A stretch of 64,000 bases of DNA from positions 1 to 64,000 of the forward strand of contig JAXGYO010000005.1 of NCBI GenBank assembly GCA_040772225.1, in the 5' to 3' direction. Numbering within the stretch: the first letter of the stretch is position 1; the number at the start of each line of letters is the position of its first letter. Positions 43,881 to 52,618 of the stretch are shown one piece after another. The stretch is from JAAYED01 sp040772225 (GTDB lineage Bacteria > Chloroflexota > Anaerolineae > UBA1429). The position numbers and the translations under genes were made by a program. The notes beneath the pieces are model-generated. The model was not told the origin of the DNA and searched no databases. It worked only from the letters and a program-made list of their open reading frames with translations.

Positions 43881-45056
43881 ATGATGAAACGTTCAATGCG
43901 ACTCGTCTTTACGCTGCTGTTGGTTCTTACGCTGCTGCCATTCGGCGCGGCACCGGCGCTCGCTCAGGTTGAGGCCCTGGCGCCGGTGGGCTCCTGGATG
44001 GCACAATACTGGAATGGTATCGACTTTGCTGGTCCGCCGCTGCTGCAGCGCGTGGAAACCGCTGTAGACCACAACTGGGGGGCGGGCACGCCCGGGGCAC
44101 CTATCCAGCCGGACTTTTTCTCCGCGCGCTGGACGGGGACGTTCAATGTGGGCGGCGGCGACTATACGCTACGCACACGCACCGATGACGGCGTGCGCGT
44201 GCGGGTTGATGGCGCCGTCGTGATCGACGACTGGAACCTGCATTCGGCCACCGAGCGCACCCATACGATGGCATTGACTGCCGGCGTGCACACCTTTGTG
44301 GTCGAGTACTTTGAGAACCAGGGCGACGCCGTGGCGTTCTTTGACTTTACGCCTGCCGGGGCCACTGGCCCGGTCACCGTCGATATCGCGCCGGTGACGG
44401 GCGGTGCTGGAACGGTGGTACAGGTGCACGCCTCGGGCTTTTGGCGGTACGCCAATGTGACTGTGGCGTTACATCAGGAGGGGCACTCGGCGATCAGCAG
44501 CCATGTCAAGACGGCGGACGTCAACGGCCACCTGTGGACGTCTCTGACGGTGCCGAGTTGGGCCCCGGCTGGGAGCAAGTGGGTGGTCATCGCGACCTCA
44601 GACGCCCTGAACGGTACATCGGCGCCGTTCACGGTGGGTGGCGGCACGACAACCTCGCCTTGCGGCCCTACTTATGTGGTAAAGCGCGGTGACTGGTTCT
44701 ACCAGATCGCGCGCATCTGCCAGGTATCGGTCACTGATCTGTTGCGGGTGAATCCCCAGGTGATCAATCCCAGCATTATCTATCCTGGCCAGGTGCTGAA
44801 CATCCCGGGCGTGGGCACGCCGCCGGCGCCAGTGGCGGTCACCGCGCGGACCAACTATAACCTGAACTTTCGCACTGGCCCTTCCACCGGGTATAGCATC
44901 ATCTACACGATCCCTGCAGGCACGCGCGTGAACGTGATCGCCCGCGGGCCTTCGGGCTGGATCAAGGTGCAGTATGCCGGTCGCACCGGATGGGTGGCAG
45001 GCTGGTACTGCACCATCACAGGCGACCTGAGCGCTCTGCCTTACGCGTCGTACTGA
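43881..45056 (+). CDS. Secreted PA14-LysM-SH3 protein
   Basis: 391-residue exported cell-wall protein. Signal peptide: FTLLLVLTLLPFGAAPALAQ. PA14 beta-barrel about residues 38-160 (WNGIDFAGPPLLQRVETAVD, TDDGVRVRVDGAVVIDDW). Linker domain about 165-255. LysM about 262-312 (YVVKRGDWFYQIARICQVSV, NPSIIYPGQVLNIPG) binding peptidoglycan or chitin. SH3b about 318-385 (LNFRTGPSTGYSIIYTIPAG). It probably binds envelope glycans. GGGAG lies 4 bases from ATG 43881 (7 from ATG 43884). Confidence 0.9.
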   Translation: MMKRSMRLVFTLLLVLTLLPFGAAPALAQVEALAPVGSWMAQYWNGIDFAGPPLLQRVETAVDHNWGAGTPGAPIQPDFFSARWTGTFNVGGGDYTLRTRTDDGVRVRVDGAVVIDDWNLHSATERTHTMALTAGVHTFVVEYFENQGDAVAFFDFTPAGATGPVTVDIAPVTGGAGTVVQVHASGFWRYANVTVALHQEGHSAISSHVKTADVNGHLWTSLTVPSWAPAGSKWVVIATSDALNGTSAPFTVGGGTTTSPCGPTYVVKRGDWFYQIARICQVSVTDLLRVNPQVINPSIIYPGQVLNIPGVGTPPAPVAVTARTNYNLNFRTGPSTGYSIIYTIPAGTRVNVIARGPSGWIKVQYAGRTGWVAGWYCTITGDLSALPYASY

Positions 45057-45283
45057 TCGGTCGTACTCATGCGTCGTGCGGTCGGGCACCTGTTGCCCGG
45101 CCGCACTTTTTGCGTTGCGAGCGGTGTGTTTGCTGCCAGCGGGGATGGATCAGCAGCAACCGCGCGAACCTGGGTTGCGGGACGCTGGCCAGAGAGATTC
45201 CCACAGGGAGTACGCAATCTGACGCGGACGCGTGGGCTGGCGCCGCTGCGGCACATGGTTGGTCACAACTGCAGAGAACACAA

Positions 45284-45311
45284 GAGGGCGCAGGCCAAAG
45301 CCTGCGCCCTC
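45284..45311 (-). terminator. Terminator hairpin
   Basis: GAGGGCGCAGGC (45284-45295) with GCCTGCGCCCTC (45300-45311), loop CAAA; on the minus strand TTGTGTTCTC follows. It lies 23 bases beyond the stop of the minus-strand SH3 gene. Confidence 0.65.
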
Positions 45312-45333
45312 GGTGATGCAGCTGTGTGATCGG

Positions 45334-46377
45334 CTAGCTCAGTCGCTCGAGGTATGTTTTTGCGGCCCAGTACTCGCGCCCATCGATGGTGACTTTGGCC
45401 CAGATCAGGCCGCTGCCGCTCTCCTCGACGCCAGTATAGCCCAGGCGGGTCCCCAGCGGGACGATCCGCATGATCTGGTACGTGGTGCCGGGGCCAGAGC
45501 GCAATCGCAGACCGGCGGGGGCCGTCACGCGCCACTCGCCTGTCGTGGGTGTGGTGCCCGCCCAGCGGGCGAGATACGTCGCTGCCACATAGCCTTGATA
45601 GCAGCGTCCGTAGCGGAACACCCTGACCTGCACCCAGGAGATGCCCTGGTTGGTGGTCGGCTCTGCCATCGGGTACACCGTGGTGCCGTTCGGGAGTGTC
45701 ATCATGGACCAGTTGGTCAGGCTGGGGCCTGTACGAAGCTTGAGCCCAGCGCTGGCGACGACCGTCGTTGTCGGCACTGCGGGCGGGGTCAGCGAGCAGA
45801 AATAGGACGGCGTGGGCTCGACCGGTGCCGGCGGCGCGGGTGGCGTGATCGGCGGCAGCGGCGGGATCGTTGGCGCCGGCGGATAGACGATCGGCCCGGT
45901 CGCGGCCGGGTTGATCACCGCGCAGGCGATGATATCGCTGCTCATGCTCGTGTCCGCGAGGATCAGCAATGCACTGCCGTCGGTTCCGCCCACAGCATAG
46001 TCTGGGATGGTCAGCGTCCGGTTATAGTCGGCGCTGCCGTCCGGGTAGAACTGGACCGGAGGCAATGCGTAGACGTTGGCGCCGGCGTACAGCCTAAAGT
46101 TCGGTGGGTAGCAATATCCCACTTGAGAGATCACGACGGCGCGGTCGCCGCCCACGGGATTAAAGCCCTTGACGCTGAACTGCACTGTCGTCTGGCCGGA
46201 TGCCGCCGGAACCATGGTGCCCGTGCCCATCACCGTGCCGCTGGTGCTGGTGAACTGCAGCGTCGCGGGCCCTGCCGCCAGGCTGCCAGCGGGCACGACG
46301 GACATCAGCAGCGCGATGACCATGACAGCGGATGCGACGCGCATCCAGTGGCGCCGAGTTCCTACTGTTCTCAGCAT
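45334..46377 (-). CDS. Secreted protein with two SH3b domains
   Basis: 347 residues. Signal peptide (VASAVMVIALLMSVVPAGSL, AAG). Residues about 35-165 form an unrecognised beta domain; a Pro-rich linker (PPAPTIPPLPPITPPAPPAP) follows, then two SH3b-type domains (AGLKLRTGPSLTNWSMMTLP; AGLRLRSGPGTTYQIMRIVP) ending EYWAAKTYLERLS. AAGGAG precedes the ATG by 6 bases. The C-terminus resembles two shorter paralogues downstream. Confidence 0.88.
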   Translation of the reverse strand: MLRTVGTRRHWMRVASAVMVIALLMSVVPAGSLAAGPATLQFTSTSGTVMGTGTMVPAASGQTTVQFSVKGFNPVGGDRAVVISQVGYCYPPNFRLYAGANVYALPPVQFYPDGSADYNRTLTIPDYAVGGTDGSALLILADTSMSSDIIACAVINPAATGPIVYPPAPTIPPLPPITPPAPPAPVEPTPSYFCSLTPPAVPTTTVVASAGLKLRTGPSLTNWSMMTLPNGTTVYPMAEPTTNQGISWVQVRVFRYGRCYQGYVAATYLARWAGTTPTTGEWRVTAPAGLRLRSGPGTTYQIMRIVPLGTRLGYTGVEESGSGLIWAKVTIDGREYWAAKTYLERLS

Positions 46378-46639
46378 GTTGTGCTCCTTTCAAAGTCAGG
46401 TCCAGGTCGTAACGATCGTTTCTCATGTACGTCAACACAGCCGCACAGTGTTCTGTTATCTCCGGTCAGCACCATTGTAGCAGACAATTTCGTCAATGAC
46501 CAGTCCTCGCGCAAATTGGGAGCAAATGACACGACACGAGCAAGTCTTGACATGCCGGTACCGCGGCGGATAATACCGCCAGAGTGAGGAGTTCGCGAGG
46601 ACGCTCATTGAGCGAGGTCGTCATCGTTGGGAGGCAGCC

Positions 46640-47197
46640 ATGCCATTCGGTATTGTGGCGCTGTTTGACGAGAGCACAGAGGCGGGTATCCGCGCGTTGC
46701 GGATGCAGCTGGCAGAGGCGGGCTATGGCGATCGGGAGTCGGCTGATGTGCGGCCTCATCTCACGCTGGCCATTCTCCCCGCGCTTGATCCGGAATCCCT
46801 GAGACAATCCCTTCGCGCCTGGTGCCTCGATACTCCGCCACTCGCCCTGGAGATTGCGTCTGCAGGTTCTTTTCCCACGGCTGAAGGCGTCGTCTATCTT
46901 GCACCGGTGGTGACGATGCGGTTGCTGGAGATGCACGCGCAGGTAGATCATCTTTTGCTGGAGGCTGGCCTGCAGGGAATGCAGCCGTATCGCCCGGGCT
47001 TTTGGGTCCCGCACGTTACGGTCGGCTACCAGCTTGGTGCAGATGCCTTGCGCGGCGCCATCGGCCTCGTGCGCGAGGCCGATGTGTTCTACACCGGGGT
47101 CCTGACCCAGGTCGCGGTCTGCGAATTCCCGCCGTTGGAGGTGCTCTACGCCTTTCCGCTGCGCGGCGAGGCGGGCGCCAGGGGCACGCTGGCGTAG
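46640..47197 (+). CDS. 2'-5' RNA ligase (LigT/CPDase)-family protein
   Basis: 185-residue 2H phosphoesterase. Both catalytic HxT motifs are present: RPHLTLAIL and VPHVTVGYQ. It acts on 2',3'-cyclic phosphate or 2'-5' RNA bonds (family knowledge); substrate unknown. GGGAGG lies 6 bases before the ATG. Confidence 0.88.
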   Translation: MPFGIVALFDESTEAGIRALRMQLAEAGYGDRESADVRPHLTLAILPALDPESLRQSLRAWCLDTPPLALEIASAGSFPTAEGVVYLAPVVTMRLLEMHAQVDHLLLEAGLQGMQPYRPGFWVPHVTVGYQLGADALRGAIGLVREADVFYTGVLTQVAVCEFPPLEVLYAFPLRGEAGARGTLA

Positions 47198-47406
47198 TCT
47201 TTACGCCTTTGATCCTGTCGCCTACGAGCCCCGCGATACTGGGGCGGCCGGAGTGTCTCTCCGTGCCTGGCCATCTGCCCGCTTGCCCCGCTCCTCAGTG
47301 TGGGGCCTTACCCCGGGCACAAACGCGCCTGCGCGCTCATCCGACCGTCTCGTGCTCCGGTCACGGCCGCAAAGGCTTCGCTGCTGTCCGCCTGGAGGCG
47401 TCGCGT

Positions 47407-48408
47407 CTATGGTGTCAGGCCCCTGCTGTACAGCAGATACATCCCCCCAAAGTAGACCAGAATCAGCAGTGCCGCATCGATCTCGATAAAGAGCAGACGC
47501 TTTTCGATGCGTGCCAGGTTCCCCACGAGTCCCAGGGTGGTCATGATGAGCCCCAGGAACCCCACCAGCAGGAAAGAGTCGTCGATCACCGCAAATAGGG
47601 CCGCCCGGGGCAAGATCAGGTCGGCAACGCCCAGCAAAAAGATGTTGAACATGTTGCTGCCAAACAGGTTCCCGATGGCCATGTCGTCGGCGCCGAGGCG
47701 GGCCGCCGAGATCGTCGTCACAAGTTCTGGGAGCGAGGTCACAAAGGCGAGCAGTGTCGCGCCGATGAACGTGGCGCCCAGACCAGTGAGTGTCGCGATG
47801 TCAGCGCTGGCGGTCACCATGCGGGGCGTGACAAATACCAGGACTGCGGCGGCGAGCACAAAGCGAACGACCGCCGTGCGCAGGCTTGGCAGCCCCAGGT
47901 CATCGATCTCCTCTTGCGGAGCCGGCAGCGTCGAGGTTGATTGGCTCTGAATCAGCCGCATCCCAACGATGAACGTGGCGATCAGAACCAGGCTGTCCCA
48001 TCCCACGGCAAAGGACCCCACCGCGATACGTGCCGGAAGATCGGCATAGATGAAAAAGAGCGCGAGCGCCGTGATCAGCACGGCCATCGCCCCGGTGAGG
48101 GCGTGGCGCATCGCTGCCTTGCGGAGGATGCGCTGTTTGTGATGCAGCAGGTCCAGAATGGCCAGAATCAGGATGTTGAACATGCTGCTCCCCAGCAGCC
48201 CGCCCACGGCGAGATTCGGCATCCCGCTGGAAAAGGCGCTCTGCACGACAAGGAACTCCGGAAGGGAGGTCACGGCAGCCATCAAAATCGAGCCGACAAA
48301 GACGCCCCCGAGCCCCGTGCGGTAGGCGATGATATCGCCGTATTTGGACAGCTGCATCGAGGCCACGGCCACGATGGCGGCGCTCGCCGCAAAGACCAGT
48401 ACGGGCAT
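47407..48408 (-). CDS. Na+/Ca2+ exchanger-family cation antiporter
   Basis: 333-residue inner-membrane antiporter with two homologous halves, each with an alpha-repeat: GSILMAAVTSLPEFLVVQSA...GSSMFNILILAILDL and GATLLAFVTSLPELVTTISA...GSNMFNIFLLGVADL. The conserved TSLPE and GSxxFN motifs bind Na+ and Ca2+. GGGAGGAG lies 5 bases before ATG 48408. It starts one base after the stop of the PII-like gene, which may control it. Confidence 0.93.
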   Translation of the reverse strand: MPVLVFAASAAIVAVASMQLSKYGDIIAYRTGLGGVFVGSILMAAVTSLPEFLVVQSAFSSGMPNLAVGGLLGSSMFNILILAILDLLHHKQRILRKAAMRHALTGAMAVLITALALFFIYADLPARIAVGSFAVGWDSLVLIATFIVGMRLIQSQSTSTLPAPQEEIDDLGLPSLRTAVVRFVLAAAVLVFVTPRMVTASADIATLTGLGATFIGATLLAFVTSLPELVTTISAARLGADDMAIGNLFGSNMFNIFLLGVADLILPRAALFAVIDDSFLLVGFLGLIMTTLGLVGNLARIEKRLLFIEIDAALLILVYFGGMYLLYSRGLTP

Positions 48409-48409
48409 G

Positions 48410-48745
48410 CTACTCCTCCCGGCCGGGGATGCCCTTGGCCATATAAATCGGCCAGGCGGCAAACACCCCCGTGTTCTCGCAGGACAGATCTCCGGTGACG
48501 CTCTCGGTGGCGTCCAGGCAGGTCTGAACCTGCTGTTCGTCGCGGATGATGGCCAAGAGTGTAAGGTGGTTCTCCTCCGCATCCACAAAGGGCGTCATAA
48601 AGCGCATGGGGACAAAGCGGCGGCGCACGCGGTGCATGCCGGTGCTCTCAAAGATGGTCGCTCCGGTGATCCCTGCCTTCTCCCAGGCGCTCAGCACCTG
48701 GTAGAGCTGCTCCGGATCGTTCAGCACGAGCATGGCCATGAACAT
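48410..48745 (-). CDS. PII-like protein associated with the cation exchanger
   Basis: 111-residue small protein with the length and pattern of PII/CutA-like regulators: MLVLNDPEQLYQVLSAWEKA, GITGATIFESTGM, and HLTLLAIIRDEQQVQTCLDA. The family normally senses nucleotides or metals as a trimer. AAGGAG lies 7 bases before the start. It is transcribed with the downstream exchanger, so it is a candidate regulator. The assignment rests on fold-level resemblance. Confidence 0.65.
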   Translation of the reverse strand: MFMAMLVLNDPEQLYQVLSAWEKAGITGATIFESTGMHRVRRRFVPMRFMTPFVDAEENHLTLLAIIRDEQQVQTCLDATESVTGDLSCENTGVFAAWPIYMAKGIPGREE

Positions 48746-49092
48746 GATATTGCTCCTTTATCTCAGCGCCGTGTCCGGTCGCGGCCGAACATGGCCTTTC
48801 ATCGCTGGCGACTGTCTTTGGCCACGGGCTCTGGCCACGGGCTCTGGCACCCGACGCCGGACCACACGGGTCATCAGGCAGTCATCAGCCATTCTAGGGG
48901 TGCGGGCGGTGGCGTCAATTGGCCTTGACGAACGCCGTGCGAGGGCGCAGCCAGGGCGTGCCGCCTGGCGCTACGCTCGGATGCATCACGCGCCCCGGCC
49001 GGCGCGGGGCCGTTACGGGGCGCGTATGATCAACACGGTGCTGCTGGCGATGGCTGGCGCCCGGCCGGCGCAGTACCGCCTTCACCGGTAGG
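48746..49092. other. 347-base region without a gene
   Basis: Upstream region of the PII-like gene. Short open frames here lack a ribosome site and family resemblance. A small hairpin-forming GGCCACGGGCTCTGGCCACG duplication lies at about 48819-48850. Nothing else was recognised. Confidence 0.4.
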
Positions 49093-49650
49093 CTAGTTGG
49101 TGCACTGCAGATAGGTCTTGGCCGCCCACACGCTGGTGCCCGAGATGGTCATGTTCTTCCAGGCGTAACCATCTGCCATCGTTTCCGGTGTGGATGTCGT
49201 CAGGAGCGTGGTCCCGCGCGGTACGATCCGCAGAATCGCGCCGGATAGGCTGGGCGCCGCCCGCAGGCGCAGTGCCGCTGTGGCAACTTCACAGCTGGCC
49301 GGGCCGGGCGTATTCACGCCGCCTGTGGTTAGGTAAGCGGCCGATGCCCATCCCGTGAGGGTGGTCCCAAACCGCGAGACCTCGACGTTGCTCCAGAGGA
49401 TCCCATCGGCACGCACATCGCAGCCGATCACCTTGACGTGCTCGCCGTTCCACAGGATGCCGACTTGCTGGCTGGCAAGCGATGGTGTGCTGCGCAGGCG
49501 CAAGCCCAGATACGCGGTGACGTACATGTCGCCCGCAGTGGTGCAACCCTGAGCGGCTGGCCCATCGTCGGCTGCAACAGCCAGCGGAGCGCACAGCAGG
49601 GCCGCGAGCGCGATCACTGCGATTGTCCATCCCCATCGTTTCAGGTGCAT
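49093..49650 (-). CDS. Secreted SH3b-domain protein
   Basis: 185 residues. Signal peptide (WTIAVIALAALLCAPLAVAA) followed by two SH3b-like units: YLGLRLRSTPSLASQQVGIL and AALRLRAAPSLSGAILRIVP, ending VWAAKTYLQCTN. Paired Cys suggest disulfides outside the cell. It is a close paralogue of the next minus-strand gene. GGAGG precedes the ATG by 9 bases. Confidence 0.85.
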   Translation of the reverse strand: MHLKRWGWTIAVIALAALLCAPLAVAADDGPAAQGCTTAGDMYVTAYLGLRLRSTPSLASQQVGILWNGEHVKVIGCDVRADGILWSNVEVSRFGTTLTGWASAAYLTTGGVNTPGPASCEVATAALRLRAAPSLSGAILRIVPRGTTLLTTSTPETMADGYAWKNMTISGTSVWAAKTYLQCTN

Positions 49651-50035
49651 CTTGTTTGACCTCCATGTTTCGGCACCAGGTCTCGACCCGGCCAGGTGCT
49701 GCCCTGCTGATAGCGGTACACGTCTGCGTTGGCGGTATTATACGCGCGACTTGTGCTCACACAAGCCCGCGAAGCGGCCCTGGTAGCGTTGCGCGCAGAT
49801 GCCGGATAGCCGGATGTCTGTTCGGATCCATGAGTGTGCGAGGTGACGTCAGGGGAACCGACGCGCGCCCGGCTGGCCTGCCGGGGCGGGGGCCTCGTGT
49901 CCGCTGTGCGCGCTGGGAGCCGAGTGGACTTGAACCGTCTGGCTCGGCGGCAGAGCGGACAGCACAAGGCGAGACCCCGGCATCACTGGTGACACCGGGG
50001 TCTGATTCGGGCTGGGCCGGTAGTGACCGACCAGG
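49651..50035. other. 385-base region between the paralogous SH3 genes
   Basis: It holds a promoter for the 49093-49650 gene (minus strand TTGTGT, 16 bases, TATAAT; 49764-49737) and, near the next gene's stop, a hairpin AGACCCCGG/CCGGGGTCT (49972-50003) that may terminate the upstream transcript. No gene is supported. Confidence 0.5.
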
Positions 50036-50617
50036 TTAGTCGTCAGCAAAGCAGTCCAGGTACTTGCGGGCTCCATAGACGATCGTGCCGTCCATATCGA
50101 GTTCCTGCCATACGTACCCGTCTACAGTCACATCCGGCGTGGACGTATAGGGCAGGATGGTGCCGTACGGCACGGTGCGGAGCAGGGTCCCCTTGAGTCC
50201 GGGCGCGGCCCGCAGGTTCAGCGGTCCATCGATGACCTTGCAGCCGGCGCCAACATAGCTGTCGCGCGGCTCAGTATAGCCCGCATAGGACACCAGATAG
50301 GCAGCAGAGACCCATCCAGCGGTCTTGACACCCCAGCGATTGACCTCGACATAGCTCCAGAGGATCGCGTCCTTCCACTGGTCACATCCCGTCACGGTGA
50401 CATACTCACCGTTCCACAGGAAGGTCACAAGCGAGCTGGCCAGCCCGGGAGCGGAGCGCATGCGCAGGCCGTTGTAGGCGTTGACGTACTTGACGGCCAT
50501 AGAGGGCACGCAGGCCGCAGCCACCGCGTCGTCTGCCGCGGCGGTCAGCGGCGTCAAGATCATGGTGAGGAGTATCACCACCAACAGAGCAAGTGAGAGC
50601 AGCTTTCGATTGAGCAT
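50036..50617 (-). CDS. Secreted SH3b-domain protein (paralogue)
   Basis: 193 residues. Signal peptide (LSLALLVVILLTMILTPLTA), then two SH3b-like units (YNGLRMRSAPGLASSLVTFL; PLNLRAAPGLKGTLLRTVPY) and end IVYGARKYLDCFADD. Same layout as its neighbour, with about half the residues similar by eye. ATG 50617 is chosen because AAGGAG lies 6 bases upstream. Confidence 0.85.
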   Translation of the reverse strand: MLNRKLLSLALLVVILLTMILTPLTAAADDAVAAACVPSMAVKYVNAYNGLRMRSAPGLASSLVTFLWNGEYVTVTGCDQWKDAILWSYVEVNRWGVKTAGWVSAAYLVSYAGYTEPRDSYVGAGCKVIDGPLNLRAAPGLKGTLLRTVPYGTILPYTSTPDVTVDGYVWQELDMDGTIVYGARKYLDCFADD

Positions 50618-50705
50618 CTCGTTCTCCTTTCCAAGATCATGATGCACTCGCGAACGGACAAAAACGGCGCGGCTGAGTGCAGGTAACCGTGAACCGCGCT
50701 AAATC

Positions 50706-50734
50706 AGTATAGGGCTGTGTTGACAGAAAATCAA
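50706..50734 (-). promoter_or_regulatory. Sigma-70 promoter of the SH3 gene
   Basis: Reading the minus strand: TTGATT (50734-50729), 17-base spacer, TATACT (50711-50706), about 90 bases before the start. A perfect 11-base inverted repeat GCGTGAATTCC/GGAATTCACGC (50742-50766) sits just upstream of the -35 and may be an activator or repressor site. Confidence 0.65.
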
Positions 50735-50899
50735 TACCCTGGCGTGAATTCCTCTGGAATTCACGCGATTCTACCTGCTCGGCATGAACTCGCGTCTCCA
50801 TGGTGAGACTCGCCGGCGGGCCGGCTCTTGTGACGGGCGTATGGCAGACTGCGGTTCGCATGCGCCTAGTATGCCATGCTGTCGTCCTGCAAAGTGACA

Positions 50900-51465
50900 C
50901 CACCGTCCCCATAAAGAGACGTTCCACATCATTGAAGAACATCGCAGTTGCTGCGATATCGCGTCTGGGCAGCTCTGCCTTTGGCGTCCTGCCGTTCCTG
51001 ATCACCTTCGGCTTTGGTGGCTACCTGGCCATCAGTGGCAGCCTGACCTTTGGACGATTGGCGGCCCTTATCAACTTGATGAATCAAGTGGCGAATCCGC
51101 TGGGCTCGTTGCCCCGGCGATCGCCAGTCTCGCCGAGGCTGCCGGCGCCGCTCAACGCCTGTTCGACGCGCTGGACGCGCCCGCCGAGCGCCAGGATGGA
51201 GCTGCTTTGGCTCTCGATCCCGCTGAACCTGGGGCTATGCTGCAGGATGTCGACTTTAGCTCTGACACGGATCCCGTGCTAACCGGGATGAGTCTCGCTG
51301 CGCGTACTGGCGGAGTCGCTCCCGCCGGAAAGGCTGACGGAGGAGGCCTACGCGCTCTACGAGCGCTTCCGGCCTGTCATCCCCCGTGGCAAGGCCGGCT
51401 GGGGCGCCGCCGGCGAGTTGGATCTGGAGCTGATACGGCGGTTGGCGCGGGGATGGGGAGACTGA
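50900..51465 (+). pseudogene. ABC transporter remnant plus unrelated gene tail
   Basis: First part: the last membrane segments of an MsbA-type exporter (FLITFGFGGYLAISGSLTFG, LAALINLMNQVANPLGSLP), then a frame change at about 51113 and AIASLAEAAGAAQRLFDALD through VDFSSDTDPVLTGMSLAA, the start of the ATPase domain. The ATPase itself (Walker A onward) is gone. From about 51300 another open tail (LAESLPPERLTEEAYALYER to LIRRLARGWGD) belongs to a different, unrecognised protein. A deletion joined the two. Confidence 0.6.
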
Positions 51466-51575
51466 CAGGCTGGCGTTGCACTGCCTGCCACGCCGTCCAG
51501 TACGCAGAGAATCCAGATATTGTTTTCGGCCGGGCTGCTTGACCGGCTGGCACCCCGGCGTGCCAGAGGAGGGAG

Positions 51576-52016
51576 CTAGCGCCTGGCCGCTTTCGCCTGT
51601 GCCACATTCTCATCGACACTCACCGCCGCGATCATCTCCGCGACCAGGTCCAGCGGCAGGTCATCGAGCTTGCGAAAGCGAACGCACGACTTGCCCACGT
51701 CCAGCCGTTTGCCCGTGGCGCAGTAGGCGGTCTCAAAGCGCTCGCGCAGCGCCTCGTCGCCATAGAACGCCATCAGGTAGAGTGACACATAGTTCTTTTG
51801 CGAGGCGAGCGCGGCGTAACTGAGGGGCTGGCCGTTGTAGGTATCGGGGTAGCTTTCCAGTGGCACCTCGTAGCTGATCATGCCCCGGCGCACCGCTTCG
51901 ACATAGCCCTCGGGCAGGTGATCGAGGATCACCTGGCGCACAATCTCAATCATCTCTCGACGCTCGGGCGGCAGCTCGTTCAGGCAGGCCTCGACGGTAG
52001 CGGCGTTGGATCGCAT
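51576..52016 (-). CDS. DUF1801 domain protein
   Basis: 146-residue small cytoplasmic protein of the YdhG-like family. Seen: VRRGMISYEVPLESYPDTYN, ALASQKNYVSLYLMAFYGDE, GKSCVRFRKLDDLPLDLVAE. Function unknown; some members act near iron transport. Start MRSNAATVEACLNELPPE at 52016. Confidence 0.85.
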   Translation of the reverse strand: MRSNAATVEACLNELPPERREMIEIVRQVILDHLPEGYVEAVRRGMISYEVPLESYPDTYNGQPLSYAALASQKNYVSLYLMAFYGDEALRERFETAYCATGKRLDVGKSCVRFRKLDDLPLDLVAEMIAAVSVDENVAQAKAARR

Positions 52017-52057
52017 CGGTTGACCTGCGTGCGGTGATGTGGGCGTACCGCCCTGAT

Positions 52058-52152
52058 CCGACCATGGACCATGGACGATGGACCAGGGCCTATCGTCCAT
52101 GGTCTGTGGTCTATCGTCTATCGTCGGTCCTTCATCTTCTACGGTCCATCGT
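52058..52152. repeat. Dispersed GGACNATGGAC/GTCTATCGTC repeat, copy 1
   Basis: Short units CCATGGACCATGGACGATGG on the left and their rough complement TGGTCTATCGTCTATCGTC on the right can fold on each other. The same units recur at 54788-54890 and 60315-60354. The stop codon of the DinB gene lies inside it. Confidence 0.65.
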
Positions 52153-52615
52153 TTGTCCGCACCAGCGCCACCACTTGCCTCAGGGCGCCCAGATGGTACG
52201 CCAGGTGTGTCACCAGCAGGATGGCGGCGCTGAGCCGGGGCTCGGGCCAGGGTGCGGGCGCCCGCAGCACGGCCAGCAGGTCGTCGATCTCCTGCCTCAA
52301 GCCTTCGACATAGGCCGGCCAGCCGGACTCGGCGATGTTCGGCACGAGCCAGCTCTGCGCCCAATCCGGAACCGGTCTCTCGCCCTGCTCGTGGGCCAGG
52401 TAATTTGCCAGGTGGTAGCGCATGTGCGTGCTGTGGGCCAGAACCGAAGGCCGCCCGGCCGCGGGCGGCCGCGCCGCCTGGTCCGCCGTCAGCCGCCGCA
52501 GGGTGGGCAGCCAGCCCGCCTCACGGCCGTCAGTCACAAAGGCGACCTCCGCGGGCTGAAGCCCCGCGAGTTCTTCGATCAAATCGGCCACCCAAAGACC
52601 CGCCTGTGCATCCAT
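52139..52615 (-). CDS. DinB/YfiT-like metal-binding four-helix protein
   Basis: 158 residues. Three His for a metal ion at the usual places: HSTHMRYHLANYL and VTHLAYHLGALRQ. Family members include thiol transferases (bacillithiol or mycothiol); the substrate is unknown. AAGGAGG lies 7 bases before the start, and it begins 3 bases after the HAD gene stop. Its last residues and stop (TNDGP) fall in the dispersed repeat. Confidence 0.82.
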   Translation of the reverse strand: MDAQAGLWVADLIEELAGLQPAEVAFVTDGREAGWLPTLRRLTADQAARPPAAGRPSVLAHSTHMRYHLANYLAHEQGERPVPDWAQSWLVPNIAESGWPAYVEGLRQEIDDLLAVLRAPAPWPEPRLSAAILLVTHLAYHLGALRQVVALVRTNDGP

Positions 52616-52618
52616 CGG

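Noticed and set aside
45232..46587. 451-codon plus frame opposite the two-SH3 gene
   Set aside because: Antisense shadow; Cys/His/Arg-rich sequence without features, opposite a clear secreted protein.
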